NCBI RefSeq assembly: GCF_902729445.1
Contig: NZ_CACVCE010000007.1
Span: forward strand, 1-64,000
Direction: 5' to 3'
Length of the DNA: 64,000 bases
DNA from: Magnetospirillum sp902729445
GTDB taxonomy: Bacteria; Pseudomonadota; Alphaproteobacteria; Rhodospirillales; Magnetospirillaceae
The translations under genes were made by a program, and so were the position numbers. Position 1 is the stretch's first letter. Each line of letters begins with the position of its first letter. The notes below the pieces were generated by a model. The model was not told where the DNA came from, made no database searches, and saw only the letters and a list, made by a program, of their open reading frames with translations. Shown here one piece after another: positions 36,641 to 45,608 of the stretch.

Positions 36641-38185
36641 TCAGCCCGCGCGCGCATCGGGAGCGGTTTTTTGCCGCTTGACGAAAAGTTTGTTGAGCGC
36701 ATTCACGTAAGCCCTGGCCGACGCCACCATCGTATCGGTGTCGGCGCCCTGCCCGTTCACGGTCTTGCCGTCTTCTTCCAGCCGCACGGTCACCTCGGCC
36801 TGGGCGTCGGTTCCTTGCGTCACGGCATGGACTTGATAGAGCTGCAGTCGCGTCTCGTGCGGGACAAGGGCCTTGATGGCGTTGAAGATCGCATCCACCG
36901 GGCCGTCGCCCACCGCCTTGACGCTTCGGGTCTCGCCGTCGATCTCGAGCTCCAGCTCGGCCTTGGGCGGATTGTGGCGGGTGCCGCACAGCACCTCCAG
37001 CGACTTGAGGCGGATGCGGTCGTTATCACGATGGACCGCTTCATCGACCAAAGCAATGATATCCTCGTCGAACACGTCCTTTTTACGGTCGGCCAGTTCC
37101 TTGAAGCGGACGAAGGCGTCCTCGATGGCGTTGTCGCCCAGCTCGTAGCCCAGATCCTTCAGCTTCGACTTGAAGGCGGCGCGGCCGGAATGCTTGCCCA
37201 TCACCAGGGTCGAACGGTTGAGACCGACCGATTCCGGGGTCATGATCTCGTAGGTCTGGGCGCACTTCAGCATGCCGTCCTGATGGATGCCCGATTCATG
37301 GGCGAAGGCGTTCTTGCCGACGATCGCCTTGTTGGGCTGGACCACGAAGCCGGTGATGCCCGAGACCAGGCGCGAGGCCCGGGTGATGTGCTCGGTCTTG
37401 ATGCCGGTGGTGAAGGGCATGCGGTCGGGGCGCGTGCGAAGCGCCATGACGATCTCTTCCATGGCGGCATTGCCGGCCCGCTCGCCCAGCCCGTTGACGG
37501 TGCATTCGATCTGGCGGGCGCCGGCACCGACCGCCGCCAGCGAGTTGGCCACCGCCAGACCCAGGTCATTGTGGCAATGCACCGACAAGATGGCCTTGTC
37601 GATATTGGGCACCCGGTTCACCAGCATGGCGATCAGGGCGGCGTATTCGTCGGGCACCGCATAGCCGACGGTGTCGGGAATGTTGATGGTGCGGGCACCG
37701 GCATCGATGGCCGCCTCGACGCAGCGGCACAGGAAATCGTGCTCGGTGCGCGAGCCGTCCTCGGCCGACCATTCGACGTCTTCCACCAGCGACCGGGCGA
37801 AGGTCACCGATTCCTTGACCTTTTCCAGCACCGCCTCGGGCTCCATCTGCAGCTTGTGCTTCATGTGCAGCGGGCTGGTGGACAGGAAGGTGTGGATGCG
37901 GTGGCGGGGTGCGGCCTTGACCGCCTCGGCGCAGCGCGAGATATCGCCCTTGGTGGCGCGGGCCAGGCCGGCGATGGTGGCGTTCTTGACCGCCTTGGCC
38001 ACGGCGTGGACCGCCTCGAAATCGCCGTTGGACGCGATCGGGAAGCCGGCCTCGATCACATCGACGCCCATTTCCTCGAGGACCAGGGCGATCTTGACCT
38101 TTTCCTCCAGATTCATCGAGGCGCCGGGGGATTGCTCGCCGTCGCGCAGCGTGGTGTCGAAGATGATGACGCGATTGTTGTCCAT
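36641..38185 (-). CDS. leuA: 2-isopropylmalate synthase
   Basis: 514 residues. It condenses acetyl-CoA with 2-ketoisovalerate as the first step of leucine synthesis. IFDTTLRDGEQSPGASMN holds the metal-binding Arg-Asp, SVHCHNDLGLAVANSLAAV and NGLGERAGNA the catalytic core, and the C-terminal regulatory domain (about 390-500) is intact, so leucine feedback is expected. ATG 38185 is chosen since MDNNRVIIFDTTLR is the family start. It follows mreB at 52 bp on the same strand, which may be accidental. Confidence 0.95.
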   Translation of the reverse strand: MDNNRVIIFDTTLRDGEQSPGASMNLEEKVKIALVLEEMGVDVIEAGFPIASNGDFEAVHAVAKAVKNATIAGLARATKGDISRCAEAVKAAPRHRIHTFLSTSPLHMKHKLQMEPEAVLEKVKESVTFARSLVEDVEWSAEDGSRTEHDFLCRCVEAAIDAGARTINIPDTVGYAVPDEYAALIAMLVNRVPNIDKAILSVHCHNDLGLAVANSLAAVGAGARQIECTVNGLGERAGNAAMEEIVMALRTRPDRMPFTTGIKTEHITRASRLVSGITGFVVQPNKAIVGKNAFAHESGIHQDGMLKCAQTYEIMTPESVGLNRSTLVMGKHSGRAAFKSKLKDLGYELGDNAIEDAFVRFKELADRKKDVFDEDIIALVDEAVHRDNDRIRLKSLEVLCGTRHNPPKAELELEIDGETRSVKAVGDGPVDAIFNAIKALVPHETRLQLYQVHAVTQGTDAQAEVTVRLEEDGKTVNGQGADTDTMVASARAYVNALNKLFVKRQKTAPDARAG

Positions 38186-38247
38186 ACGGTCCCGCAGGGT
38201 TGGCTGGGCTTTTGGCACGCTAGGAAGGCCGACTTGCCCTGTGTTGT

Positions 38248-38289
38248 CAACAGGTTCATGCCGAACCGGGCCAACAGGTTCGTGCCGAA
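38248..38289. repeat. Two tandem 24-bp-period repeats upstream of leuA
   Basis: CAACAGGTTCATGCCGAA at 38248-38265 and CAACAGGTTCGTGCCGAA at 38272-38289 differ by one base and are spaced by 24 bp. They lie between the divergent leuA and TPR-like genes and may be operator or promoter sequence. Confidence 0.45.
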
Positions 38290-38339
38290 AGCGATCAGCC
38301 ATGCTATTCATGGATAAGCCTTTTCTGATGGAGCCCGAC

Positions 38340-38939
38340 ATGAGTGACGCCAGCCCCGACCAGACGATGATTCTGGACGCCCTTGAACAAGGTCTGGCGC
38401 TGCGCCGGGCCGGCGTTTCCGACGGCGCGCTGGAGGTGCTGAGCCTGATCGTCGATCATTTCCAGGATTCCGAGGACCCCGCCCATTTCGAGGCGGTCAG
38501 CCGGGCGATGATGGGCCGCGCCATGGCCCTGATCGACAGCGAGGCGGAAGACGAGGCGCTGGAGGCGCTGGACATTCTGCTGAGCCGCGTGCGCGGCCAT
38601 GCCGGCATGGTGTTCCGCGAACTGCGCATCGTCGCCGCTTACGAAGCGGCGCAGCTGCTGGGCGCGCGCGACGAGCACGCCCAGGCCGCCGACGGCTTCG
38701 CCTTCGCCATCGACCAGGCCCAGGGCGACGAACCGGCGGCGATCTTGCACATCCTGGCCGCCGCCCACGTCAAACTGGCGGTGGCCCAATTGTACCAGGA
38801 CCAGGTCGAGGCGACCTTCGCCACCCTGGACCGGCTGGCCGAACGCTGGCCCGACAGCGCCGACCCGGCCATCCGCCACTGGGTCGAGGAAGGCAGCAAG
38901 ATGCGGGAAGCCCTGGGCGAGGCCCTGGCCGGGAAATAG
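38340..38939 (+). CDS. TPR-like cytoplasmic protein of unknown function
   Basis: 199 residues from ATG 38340, which has GGAG six bases upstream; earlier in-frame ATGs lack one. The protein is all-alpha: MILDALEQGLALRRAG, AMALIDSEAEDEALEALDILL, RELRIVAAYEAAQLLG and ILHILAAAHVKLAVAQLY look like paired helices of TPR type. It has no signal peptide, is acidic and shows no catalytic motif. It is divergent from leuA. Confidence 0.65.
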   Translation: MSDASPDQTMILDALEQGLALRRAGVSDGALEVLSLIVDHFQDSEDPAHFEAVSRAMMGRAMALIDSEAEDEALEALDILLSRVRGHAGMVFRELRIVAAYEAAQLLGARDEHAQAADGFAFAIDQAQGDEPAAILHILAAAHVKLAVAQLYQDQVEATFATLDRLAERWPDSADPAIRHWVEEGSKMREALGEALAGK

Positions 38940-39031
38940 ATGAAACCATCCGGATAAGATAGCTAGCGGTAATCACCTATATCGCGAAAGACCAGACTCT
39001 TGTTACGGTCTTACTCAACTTCCTCTGGGAT

Positions 39032-39733
39032 TTGGGGGGCGTCTTGGGCTGGCTTGATTTCTGGAACCAGGACAATTCCATCTATGTCAATCGCCGCCAC
39101 CTCGAGGCGCATTACAGACACCTGCTGGCGCGGGTCAGGCCATTGCTGCCGCAGCACGACTTCACCTTGCTTGATTACGGCTGCGGCGACGCGCTGATGG
39201 CGGACGACATCGCCGCCCAAGGCGGATCGGTGCTTCTGTATGACGCCGCCCCCTTCCGCCGCGACGTTCTGAACCGGCGCCATGTCGGGTCCGACCGCAT
39301 CACGGTGCTGGATGATTGCCAGCTGGACGAGTTGGCGCCCGGCAGTTGCGACGTCGTCTTGATGGTGTCGGTCCTGCAATATATTCCGCGCGCTGAACTG
39401 CCGGCCCTGCTCGGCCGGCTGGCCCCGCTGCTATCGCCCAGCGGCCGTCTGATCCTGGGCGACGTCATCTCGCCCGACGGCTCCGTCGTCAAGGACGTGT
39501 CGGCGATGCTGCGCTTCGCCGCCGCCAACGGCTTTCTGGTTGGCGCCCTGTTCGGGCTGGTCCGCACCACCTTTTCCCAATACGGCTTGCTGCGGCGCCG
39601 GTTCGGGCTGACCGCCTATGGCAAGGACGAATTGGTGACGCTGCTGCGCCAGTCGGGCTGGCAAGCCGAAGTGCTGCGCCACAATCTGGGTTTCGACGAC
39701 AATCGCTGGTCGCTTGCGGCGCGGCCGGCATAA
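39032..39733 (+). CDS. Class I SAM-dependent methyltransferase
   Basis: 233 residues from TTG 39032; TTG 39044 is possible because a GGGGGG stretch lies before it. SAM motif I is LLDYGCGDALMADDIA (about residue 46), acidic loop VLLYDAAPF, motif IV VLMVSVLQYIP, and a post-motif sequence GRLILGDVISPDGSVVKD. The C-terminal part is hydrophobic in places (LVGALFGLVRTTF). The substrate is unknown; lipid or quinone methylation would fit such proteins but cannot be proven. Confidence 0.82.
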   Translation: MGGVLGWLDFWNQDNSIYVNRRHLEAHYRHLLARVRPLLPQHDFTLLDYGCGDALMADDIAAQGGSVLLYDAAPFRRDVLNRRHVGSDRITVLDDCQLDELAPGSCDVVLMVSVLQYIPRAELPALLGRLAPLLSPSGRLILGDVISPDGSVVKDVSAMLRFAAANGFLVGALFGLVRTTFSQYGLLRRRFGLTAYGKDELVTLLRQSGWQAEVLRHNLGFDDNRWSLAARPA

Positions 39734-39784
39734 GGTTTTTTCGCCTTAGACCATCGAGCCTTTAATCTGGTTCATACCCTCTGC

Positions 39785-39870
39785 CGTCACCCCCGGACTT
39801 GATCCGGGGGTCCATGCTACCGGAGGCAGCTTCGCCACCATGGATTGCCGGGTCAAGCCCGGCAATGACG
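39785..39870. repeat. Inverted pair of 32-bp REP-like units
   Basis: CGTCACCCCCGGACTTGATC begins one unit (39785-39816, ending GGGTCCATG). Its inverse CATGGATTGCCGGGTCAAGC begins the other (39839-39870, ending AATGACG). Each unit has its own short stem (CCCCGGA...TCCGGGG and GCCGGGTCAAGCCCGGC). This pattern is frequent in intergenic regions of Rhodospirillaceae and other alphaproteobacteria. Confidence 0.75.
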
Positions 39871-39907
39871 ACCAAGAAAGGCTGATCCGGATTTTATGCT
39901 CGCGGCT

Positions 39908-42061
39908 CTAACTGGCGATCACCCGCGCCGCCGGCAGGCGGACGGTGACGGCGGTGCCGCGTCCCGGTTCGCTGTCGATGGCGATCGAGCCGCCATGGGT
40001 CTCGACGATGCCGCGCACCAGGGCCAGGCCCAGGCCGGTGCCCTCGGTCGGGCTGGTGACGTTGCGCCCAACCTGACCGAACGGTTCCATCGCCCGCGGG
40101 ATGTCCTCGGGCGCCATGCCGATGCCGGTGTCGGTCACAGTGATCTCGATTCCCTGCTTGGCGTCGAAACCGACCGCCACCGTCACGCAGCCCTCGGATG
40201 GCGTGAACTTGACGGCGTTGCTGATCAGGTTGATCAGGACCTGCTTCAGACGGCGCGGATCGCCCATCACCACCAACTCGGTCGCCGGCAGCCGGACCTC
40301 CATGGTGACGGCACCGGCATCGGCCCGGCCCCGCAACAGCTTGACGGCGGCGCCGACCACCTGGCCCAGCCTGACCGGCTCCTCGGCCAGGTCCATCCGG
40401 CCGGCCTCGATCTTGGCCAGGTCCAGGATGTCGGTGATCAGTTCCAACAGGTGGGTGCCGGATTCGACGATGTCTTGGGCATATTCGCGGTATTTCGGCG
40501 CCAGCGGCCCGAACATTTCCATCCGCATGGTCTCGCCGAAACCGATCACCGCGTTCAGGGGCGTGCGCAATTCGTGGCTCATGTTGGCCAGGAAGTCGCT
40601 TTTGGCGCGGCTGGCTTGCTCGGCCTGGTCTCGGGCCTGTTCCAGGGCGCGGCGGGCCCGGGCCTGGGCCGAGACGTCGCGCACCACCGCCACCACCTGC
40701 CGGGCCACGCCGCTACCCAGCGGGGCCAGGAAGGTTTCGGTCGGCAGCAGCACGCCATCCTCGCGGCGAAGCTCGCCGGTCACGGTGACCGGGCGCCCAG
40801 GCTGCAGGGCCGACCATGTCTGAAAAAGACGCTCGCGGTCGGCGGCAGGCACCAGGGCGAACACGTCCATCGTCAGCAGGGCCGCGCGGCTGAAGCCGGT
40901 CAGGCGGCAGGCCGACGTGTTGGCATCGACGAAGTTTCCGGAAAGGTCGTGCACCAAGATGGCGTCGGGGGACTGATCGAATAGGTCGCGGAAACGGGCC
41001 TCGCGCTGGTCGAGTTCGTCCAGCAGATCGTCGAAGGCATTGGCGATCTGGTTCAATTCGCCAAACGCCCGCACCGAACCGGCCCGGGCCTGGCGATTGC
41101 CGGCTTGGACCTCGCGGATCACCGCCAGCAGCCGGGCGGTCGGCGCGAAGACCAGTTGGCGGCCGGCCACCATCAAAACCACCACCATGGTTCCGGCGAC
41201 CAAAGCCATGGCGCCGACCACCAGCAGGAAGAAGTCGCGGATCGGGCCGACCACCACGTCCTCGGGAACGCTGACCACGACGAACAGGTCGGGGATGGAC
41301 CGACTGAGCCGGTCGAAGGCGAAAATACGGCTCCGGCCATCCTCGCCCTCGGCGAAAAGGACACCCGATCGGCCTTCCCGCACCGCGCGGGCCAGGGCCT
41401 CGACCGGAGCCGGCACGCCGATCCTGGCGTCGCCGCCCTGGGCATGACGCACCGTGCCCGATTGGTCGAGGATCAGCATGTGCGCGCTGGCGGGCAGGAT
41501 GTCGCCGATCAAAGGGTGCGTCGACCACGGGAATTCGCGCACGCCCACCAGGATGGCGCCGCCTTTCCCGTCCTGATCATCGACTGGCATGGCCATCGGC
41601 ACGGACAATCCCTGGTCGGCCGACACCAGATAGGGACCGACCGCCGGCTGGCCGCTTTCCCGTGCCGACAACACCGCCGGCAGCCGGGTCATCCAGCCGA
41701 TATCCGCACCGCGCCCGCTGCCGCACAGCACCGAGCCATTGGCCCGGATCACCACCAGCCCCTCGATGCCGTTACCCTCGCGGACGACGCGCGACAGATG
41801 GTCCGCACAACGGTCGGGGTAGAAATCATGTTCGGTAACCAGCGACGCCAACATGACCCGAGTCGATTCAAGGGCGGTATCGTGCAGTTCGGTCACCATC
41901 CGCACCAGATTGGCGACGTTGGCCTGGGCCATGTCGTGCCGGGCGTCGCGGGACATCACCGCCACCACCAGGATCGCCACCCCCATCATCGCCGGGGCCA
42001 CCCCCAGCAACACCAGCGCCAGCAGGCGGTCCTTCAGGTTGCCTAGGGCCGAGGCCGCCAT
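39908..42061 (-). CDS. Membrane PAS histidine kinase
   Basis: 717 residues. Membrane segments at about 13-36 and 283-307 flank a periplasmic sensor domain with a dCache-like pattern (VVREGNGIEGLVVIRANGSV, GPYLVSADQGLSVPMAMPV). A HAMP-like linker, a PAS domain (about 355-470, RFRDLFDQSPDAILVHDLSG), HisKA with DFLANMSHELRTPLNAVIGF and an ATPase with NLISNAVKFTP, VTDTGIGMAPEDI and EGTGLGLALV follow. This is an orthodox sensor kinase lacking a receiver domain. Its start overlaps the end of the CoxE-like gene by 19 nt, so it may belong to the same transcript; the signal is unknown. Confidence 0.9.
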   Translation of the reverse strand: MAASALGNLKDRLLALVLLGVAPAMMGVAILVVAVMSRDARHDMAQANVANLVRMVTELHDTALESTRVMLASLVTEHDFYPDRCADHLSRVVREGNGIEGLVVIRANGSVLCGSGRGADIGWMTRLPAVLSARESGQPAVGPYLVSADQGLSVPMAMPVDDQDGKGGAILVGVREFPWSTHPLIGDILPASAHMLILDQSGTVRHAQGGDARIGVPAPVEALARAVREGRSGVLFAEGEDGRSRIFAFDRLSRSIPDLFVVVSVPEDVVVGPIRDFFLLVVGAMALVAGTMVVVLMVAGRQLVFAPTARLLAVIREVQAGNRQARAGSVRAFGELNQIANAFDDLLDELDQREARFRDLFDQSPDAILVHDLSGNFVDANTSACRLTGFSRAALLTMDVFALVPAADRERLFQTWSALQPGRPVTVTGELRREDGVLLPTETFLAPLGSGVARQVVAVVRDVSAQARARRALEQARDQAEQASRAKSDFLANMSHELRTPLNAVIGFGETMRMEMFGPLAPKYREYAQDIVESGTHLLELITDILDLAKIEAGRMDLAEEPVRLGQVVGAAVKLLRGRADAGAVTMEVRLPATELVVMGDPRRLKQVLINLISNAVKFTPSEGCVTVAVGFDAKQGIEITVTDTGIGMAPEDIPRAMEPFGQVGRNVTSPTEGTGLGLALVRGIVETHGGSIAIDSEPGRGTAVTVRLPAARVIAS

Positions 42062-43275
42062 GAGGTGCCTCCCCCGGCTGCCGCGCCCTTGTTCAACTCG
42101 CGCATCGCCTGGTCCAATCCGTCCAGGGTCAGCGGATACATCCGCCCCCCCATCATCCGCTGCAGCAGCTGGGTCGATTCGGTCCAGCCCCACATGCGCT
42201 CGGCCGCCGGGTTCAGCCACACCGCGTTGGGCCAGTTGGCCAGCACGCGCTCGAGCCACACCTGGCCGGGCTCTTCGTTCCATTCCTCGACGGCGGCACC
42301 CGGCACGGTGATTTCCCACGGGCTCATGGCCGCGTCGCCGATGATCACCAGCTTCCAGTCGTGGGGATAGGTGTGCAGCACGTCCAGGGTCGCGACCCGT
42401 TCGTCCCAGCGCCGCTGGTTGTCGCGCCACAGATGGCCGTAAGGGCAATTGTGGAAATAGTAATGTTCGAGATGCTTGAACTCGGAGCGGGCCGCCGAGA
42501 ACAATTCCTCGCAGGCGGCGACGTGGGCGTCCATCGAACCGCCGACATCAAGCAGCAGCAGCACCTTGATCTTGTTGTGCCGCTCGGGCCGGAAGCGCAC
42601 ATCCAGCATGCCGGCCTGGCGGGCGGTGTGGGTGATGGTCTGGTCGAGATCCAACTCGGTGGCCGCCCCTTCGCGGGCGAAGCGGCGCAGGCGCCGCAGG
42701 GCCAGGCGGAAATTGCGGGTCCCCAGTTCCAGCCCGTCATCAAGATTCTTGAAGTCGCGGCGATCCCAAACCTTGACCGCGCGGTTATGGCGGTTGGTCG
42801 GCTGGCCGATACGCACCCCGGCCGGATTATAGCCGAACGCCCCGAACGGCGAGGTGCCGCCGGTGCCGATCCATTTGCTGCCGCCCTGGTGCCGCTCGTT
42901 CTGCTCGGTCAGGCGCTTCTTCAGCATCTCCATCAATTCGTCGAAGCCGCCGGCCGCCTTGATGGCGGCCATCTCCTCGGGGCTGAGCAGCTTTTCCGCC
43001 AGGGCGCGCAGCCATTCGTCGGGAATCTCGGCGCCGACACCCTCGCCGGCTTGGGCGTCGGCGCCGACGATGCCGTCGAACACCCGGCCGAACACCTGGT
43101 CGAACTTGTCGAGGTTGCGTTCGTCCTTCACCAGAGCGGCGCGAGCCAGATAGTAGAAGGTTTCCGGGCTATGGCCGGCGACACCCCGGTCCAAGGCGTC
43201 CAGCAGCGTCAGATATTCCCGCAAGGATACGGGAACCTTGGCAGCCTTCAGCTCGAGGAACAGGTCAAGGAACAT
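42043..43275 (-). CDS. CoxE/VWA-domain protein
   Basis: 410 residues from ATG 43275. The C-terminal half is a von Willebrand factor A-like domain with a MIDAS variant (LLLLDVGGSMDAHVAACEEL); HYYFHNCPYGHLWRD and KLVIIGDAAMSPWEI follow. It pairs with the MoxR-type ATPase encoded directly upstream (TGATG overlap), as in many MoxR/CoxE metal-insertion or chaperone modules. The target protein is not in the window. Confidence 0.87.
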   Translation of the reverse strand: MFLDLFLELKAAKVPVSLREYLTLLDALDRGVAGHSPETFYYLARAALVKDERNLDKFDQVFGRVFDGIVGADAQAGEGVGAEIPDEWLRALAEKLLSPEEMAAIKAAGGFDELMEMLKKRLTEQNERHQGGSKWIGTGGTSPFGAFGYNPAGVRIGQPTNRHNRAVKVWDRRDFKNLDDGLELGTRNFRLALRRLRRFAREGAATELDLDQTITHTARQAGMLDVRFRPERHNKIKVLLLLDVGGSMDAHVAACEELFSAARSEFKHLEHYYFHNCPYGHLWRDNQRRWDERVATLDVLHTYPHDWKLVIIGDAAMSPWEITVPGAAVEEWNEEPGQVWLERVLANWPNAVWLNPAAERMWGWTESTQLLQRMMGGRMYPLTLDGLDQAMRELNKGAAAGGGTSWRPRP

Positions 43276-44117
43276 CAGCCCCCGCGTCGGTGCATGAACG
43301 CCAGGCGTTCGAACAGATGGACATCCTGCTCGTTCTTCAAAAGCGCGCCATGCAGGCGCGGGATCAAGGTCTTGGCATCCTTGGCGCGCAGATCCTCGGG
43401 GGCCAGATCCTCGGCGACCAGCAGCTTGATCCAGTCCAGCAACTCCGAGGTCGACGGCTTCTTCTTCAAGCCCGGCACGTCGCGCAATTCGAAGAAGATG
43501 GTCAGCGCCTCGTGCAGCAGGTTGGCCTTGATGCCGGGAAAGTGAACCCCGACGATGCGCTCCATGGTCTCGCGGTCGGGAAAGCGGATGTAGTGGAAGA
43601 AACAGCGGCGCAGGAAGGCGTCGGGCAGTTCCTTCTCGTTGTTCGAGGTGATGATGACCAAAGGCCGCCTGGCCGCCTTGACCACCTGCTGCGTCTCGTA
43701 GACATGGAATTCCATGCGGTCGAGTTCCAGCAGCAGATCGTTGGGAAATTCGATGTCGGCCTTGTCGATCTCGTCGATCAGCAAGATCGGCGTGGCCTCG
43801 GCCTCGAAGGCTTCCCACAGCTTGCCGCGCACGATGTAGTTGGCGATGTCATGGACCCGGGCGTCGCCCAGCTGGGAATCGCGCAGCCTTGCCACCGCAT
43901 CATACTCGTAAAGACCCTGCTGGGCCTTGGTGGTCGATTTGATGTGCCAGGCGATCAGCGGCCGGCCCAGCGCCTTGGCCACCTCTTGGGCCAAGACGGT
44001 CTTGCCGGTGCCGGGTTCGCCCTTGATCAGCAAGGGGCGCTCCAGCGCCAGGGCGGCGTTGACCGCGACCATCAGGTCGTCGGTGGCGATGTAGGTGTCG
44101 GTTCCCTTGAATGTCAT
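43275..44117 (-). CDS. MoxR-family AAA ATPase (CoxD-like)
   Basis: 280 residues, full AAA module: Walker A KGEPGTGKTVLAQEVAKALG, Walker B ILLIDEIDKADIEFPNDLLL, sensor I VIITSNNEKELPDAFLRRC. The short form and the VWA neighbour indicate CoxD/MoxR-type co-chaperones of metalloenzyme maturation. Co-transcribed with the CoxE-like gene; upstream is a CBS gene 58 bp away on the same strand. Confidence 0.92.
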   Translation of the reverse strand: MTFKGTDTYIATDDLMVAVNAALALERPLLIKGEPGTGKTVLAQEVAKALGRPLIAWHIKSTTKAQQGLYEYDAVARLRDSQLGDARVHDIANYIVRGKLWEAFEAEATPILLIDEIDKADIEFPNDLLLELDRMEFHVYETQQVVKAARRPLVIITSNNEKELPDAFLRRCFFHYIRFPDRETMERIVGVHFPGIKANLLHEALTIFFELRDVPGLKKKPSTSELLDWIKLLVAEDLAPEDLRAKDAKTLIPRLHGALLKNEQDVHLFERLAFMHRRGG

Positions 44118-44175
44118 CGGCTTACGGCCTCCTCACACGAACTGTGCGGGAGGAGGCCGCCGATGGCAAGATGGG

Positions 44176-44610
44176 TTAGGCGGATGCCGCCAAGGCGAAG
44201 TCGCGCAGCACGGCCGCTTCCAACTGCTTTTCCGCCAACCGACGCTCGACCACGTCGCCGATCGAGACCATGCCGATGATGGTGTCGTCGCGTACCACCG
44301 GCAGATGGCGAATGCGCCGGGTGTTCATCACATCCATCACGTCCTTGACGCGATCCTTGGGGGCGCAGGTCACCACCGGGCTGGACATCAGCGCCTTGAC
44401 CGGCATGGTCAGGGCCTTGCCGCCATGGCTGACCAGGCCGCGGACGATGTCGCGCTCGGACAGGACGCCGACACAAGACTGGCCGTCGCACACCACCGCC
44501 GCACCAATGCGCCGGTTATGCAGGACCTGGGCGGCTTCGGCCACCGTATGGTCGGGACGCACCGAAAAGACGTCGCCGCCTTTGTACTTTAGAATTCTCC
44601 CAACAGTCAT
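44176..44610 (-). CDS. CBS-domain pair protein
   Basis: 144 residues from ATG 44610, preceded by GGGAGG. Two CBS motifs: TVAEAAQVLHNRRIGAAVVC with GVLSERDIVRGL, and VKDVMDVMNTRRIRHLPVV with GMVSIGDVVERR. CBS pairs bind adenosyl nucleotides and sense energy state. It ends LEAAVLRDFALAASA and is a paralogue of the gene at 45645-46076, on the far side of the phasin gene. Confidence 0.9.
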   Translation of the reverse strand: MTVGRILKYKGGDVFSVRPDHTVAEAAQVLHNRRIGAAVVCDGQSCVGVLSERDIVRGLVSHGGKALTMPVKALMSSPVVTCAPKDRVKDVMDVMNTRRIRHLPVVRDDTIIGMVSIGDVVERRLAEKQLEAAVLRDFALAASA

Positions 44611-44820
44611 GAACGCCTCCCTGCTTGGCGGCTTCATCGTCCGCGCAAGAAAAAGGCTAGCGCATGCTGCAGCGCAATTTAAAGGATAATGAGTCGTTAC
44701 TTATAAAATAGTATCAGGATGTAGGAATATTGCCGCCCGGGTGGGTACAGACCACCCGCCCGACCGGGTGGAATCTGCCGCTCAGATTTGAATTATTGGA
44801 AAGAAAAGGGGGAATCTTCA
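44611..44820. other. Intergenic region upstream of CBS gene
   Basis: About 210 bp without a gene. It is AT-rich at 44680-44730 (ACTTATAAAATAGTATC), likely the promoter region of the CBS gene, and holds a hairpin CGGGTGGGT-ACAG-ACCACCCG near 44738-44758. No reading frame is supported. Confidence 0.5.
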
Positions 44821-44858
44821 AAAAAAACGCCCGACCTCGGGGGGAGAGGTCGGGCGTT
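44821..44858 (-). terminator. Rho-independent terminator of the phasin gene
   Basis: AACGCCCGACCTC at 44826-44838 pairs perfectly with GAGGTCGGGCGTT at 44846-44858. On the minus strand the stem is followed by an uninterrupted T run (44827 down to 44820). Confidence 0.9.
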
Positions 44859-44942
44859 CATTGAGCGGCCGGAACAGGGAGGGAGGAGGGACCCGGTTCC
44901 GGCCGGCTGGCGCGTCACCCGAAGGCGACTGCGCGAGTCTTG

Positions 44943-45296
44943 TTACGCAGCCTGCTTGACCAGCGACTGGAAGGCGGCAACGCGGGCGTTGATCGGCTCC
45001 AGGGCGGCGGTCACGACGGTCTGGGTCAGCTCGGCGAACTTGCGGCTGTCCGAGATGGCGGTCTCGACCGACTCGCGGGCCAGCTTGCCCTGCAGGTCGA
45101 AGAACTCGGCCGGGGTCTTGACGGCGAACAGCGCCTTCATGATGGCGTCGGCCTTCTCGGTCGAGGTGGTGACATAGGCCTGCGAGGCCTTGGCCAGCTC
45201 TTCGAAGCCCTTCATGGCGACGGTGCTGCTCTTGACCACCGCGTCGGCGTTTTCCTTGCCCAGCGAAACGAACTTGTCGAAACCATCGATCTTCAT
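44943..45296 (-). CDS. Phasin family protein
   Basis: 117 residues, mostly helical. Phasins coat polyhydroxybutyrate granules. Typical phasin pattern: FVSLGKENADAVVKSSTVAM near the start, KGFEELAKASQAYV and FFDLQGKLARESVETAI. ATG 45296 follows AAAGGG. The strong terminator and own promoter region mark a highly expressed single gene. The TGC-rich boxes upstream suggest PhaR control. It is flanked by two CBS-domain genes. Confidence 0.9.
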   Translation of the reverse strand: MKIDGFDKFVSLGKENADAVVKSSTVAMKGFEELAKASQAYVTTSTEKADAIMKALFAVKTPAEFFDLQGKLARESVETAISDSRKFAELTQTVVTAALEPINARVAAFQSLVKQAA

Positions 45297-45344
45297 GGCG
45301 GAACCCTTTCTATCGGCACCCGATCACCCCCACGGCGACCGTTG

Positions 45345-45413
45345 TGCAATGCAACATAGGCACACCATACCGATCCCGAACGGCTTTTCCAAGACTTATT
45401 TTGCACTGCACCA
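45345..45413 (-). promoter_or_regulatory. TGC-rich boxes, possible PhaR operator
   Basis: TGCAATGCAACA (45345-45356) and TGCACTGCACCA (45402-45413) share 10 of 12 bases and lie 49-117 bp before the phasin start. PhaR of Paracoccus is known to bind TGC-rich DNA upstream of phaP. Similarity is to that known pattern; binding here is an inference. Confidence 0.4.
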
Positions 45414-45545
45414 TTTTTTCTCGCACCTGCAACAAACAGGGCGCCGCGCCATCTTAATGTTGGCCCTCGCCGGGCGGGCGCGTCCGCAATGGCCGCAGGA
45501 GCGACACCCCATCAGATTGATGGGGCGTCGCTCTTAAAACAAACA

Positions 45546-45608
45546 GGGCGCCGCGCGATTGGAAAAGATAAGGGCGCCGCGCGTTTTAAAAAGTTAAGGG
45601 CGCCGCCC
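45546..45608. repeat. Three GGGCGCCGCGC units at 26-bp period
   Basis: GGGCGCCGCGC occurs at 45546-45556 and 45572-45582, with the variant GGGCGCCGCCC at 45598-45608, exactly 26 bp apart each time. A further exact copy lies at 45439-45449, preceded by the same AACAAACA as the copy at 45546. Confidence 0.6.

Noticed and set aside
45499..45533. GAGCGAC...GTCGCTC hairpin as phasin or CBS terminator
   Set aside because: It lies upstream of the phasin start and beyond the CBS terminator, with no T run on the minus strand; its role stays open.
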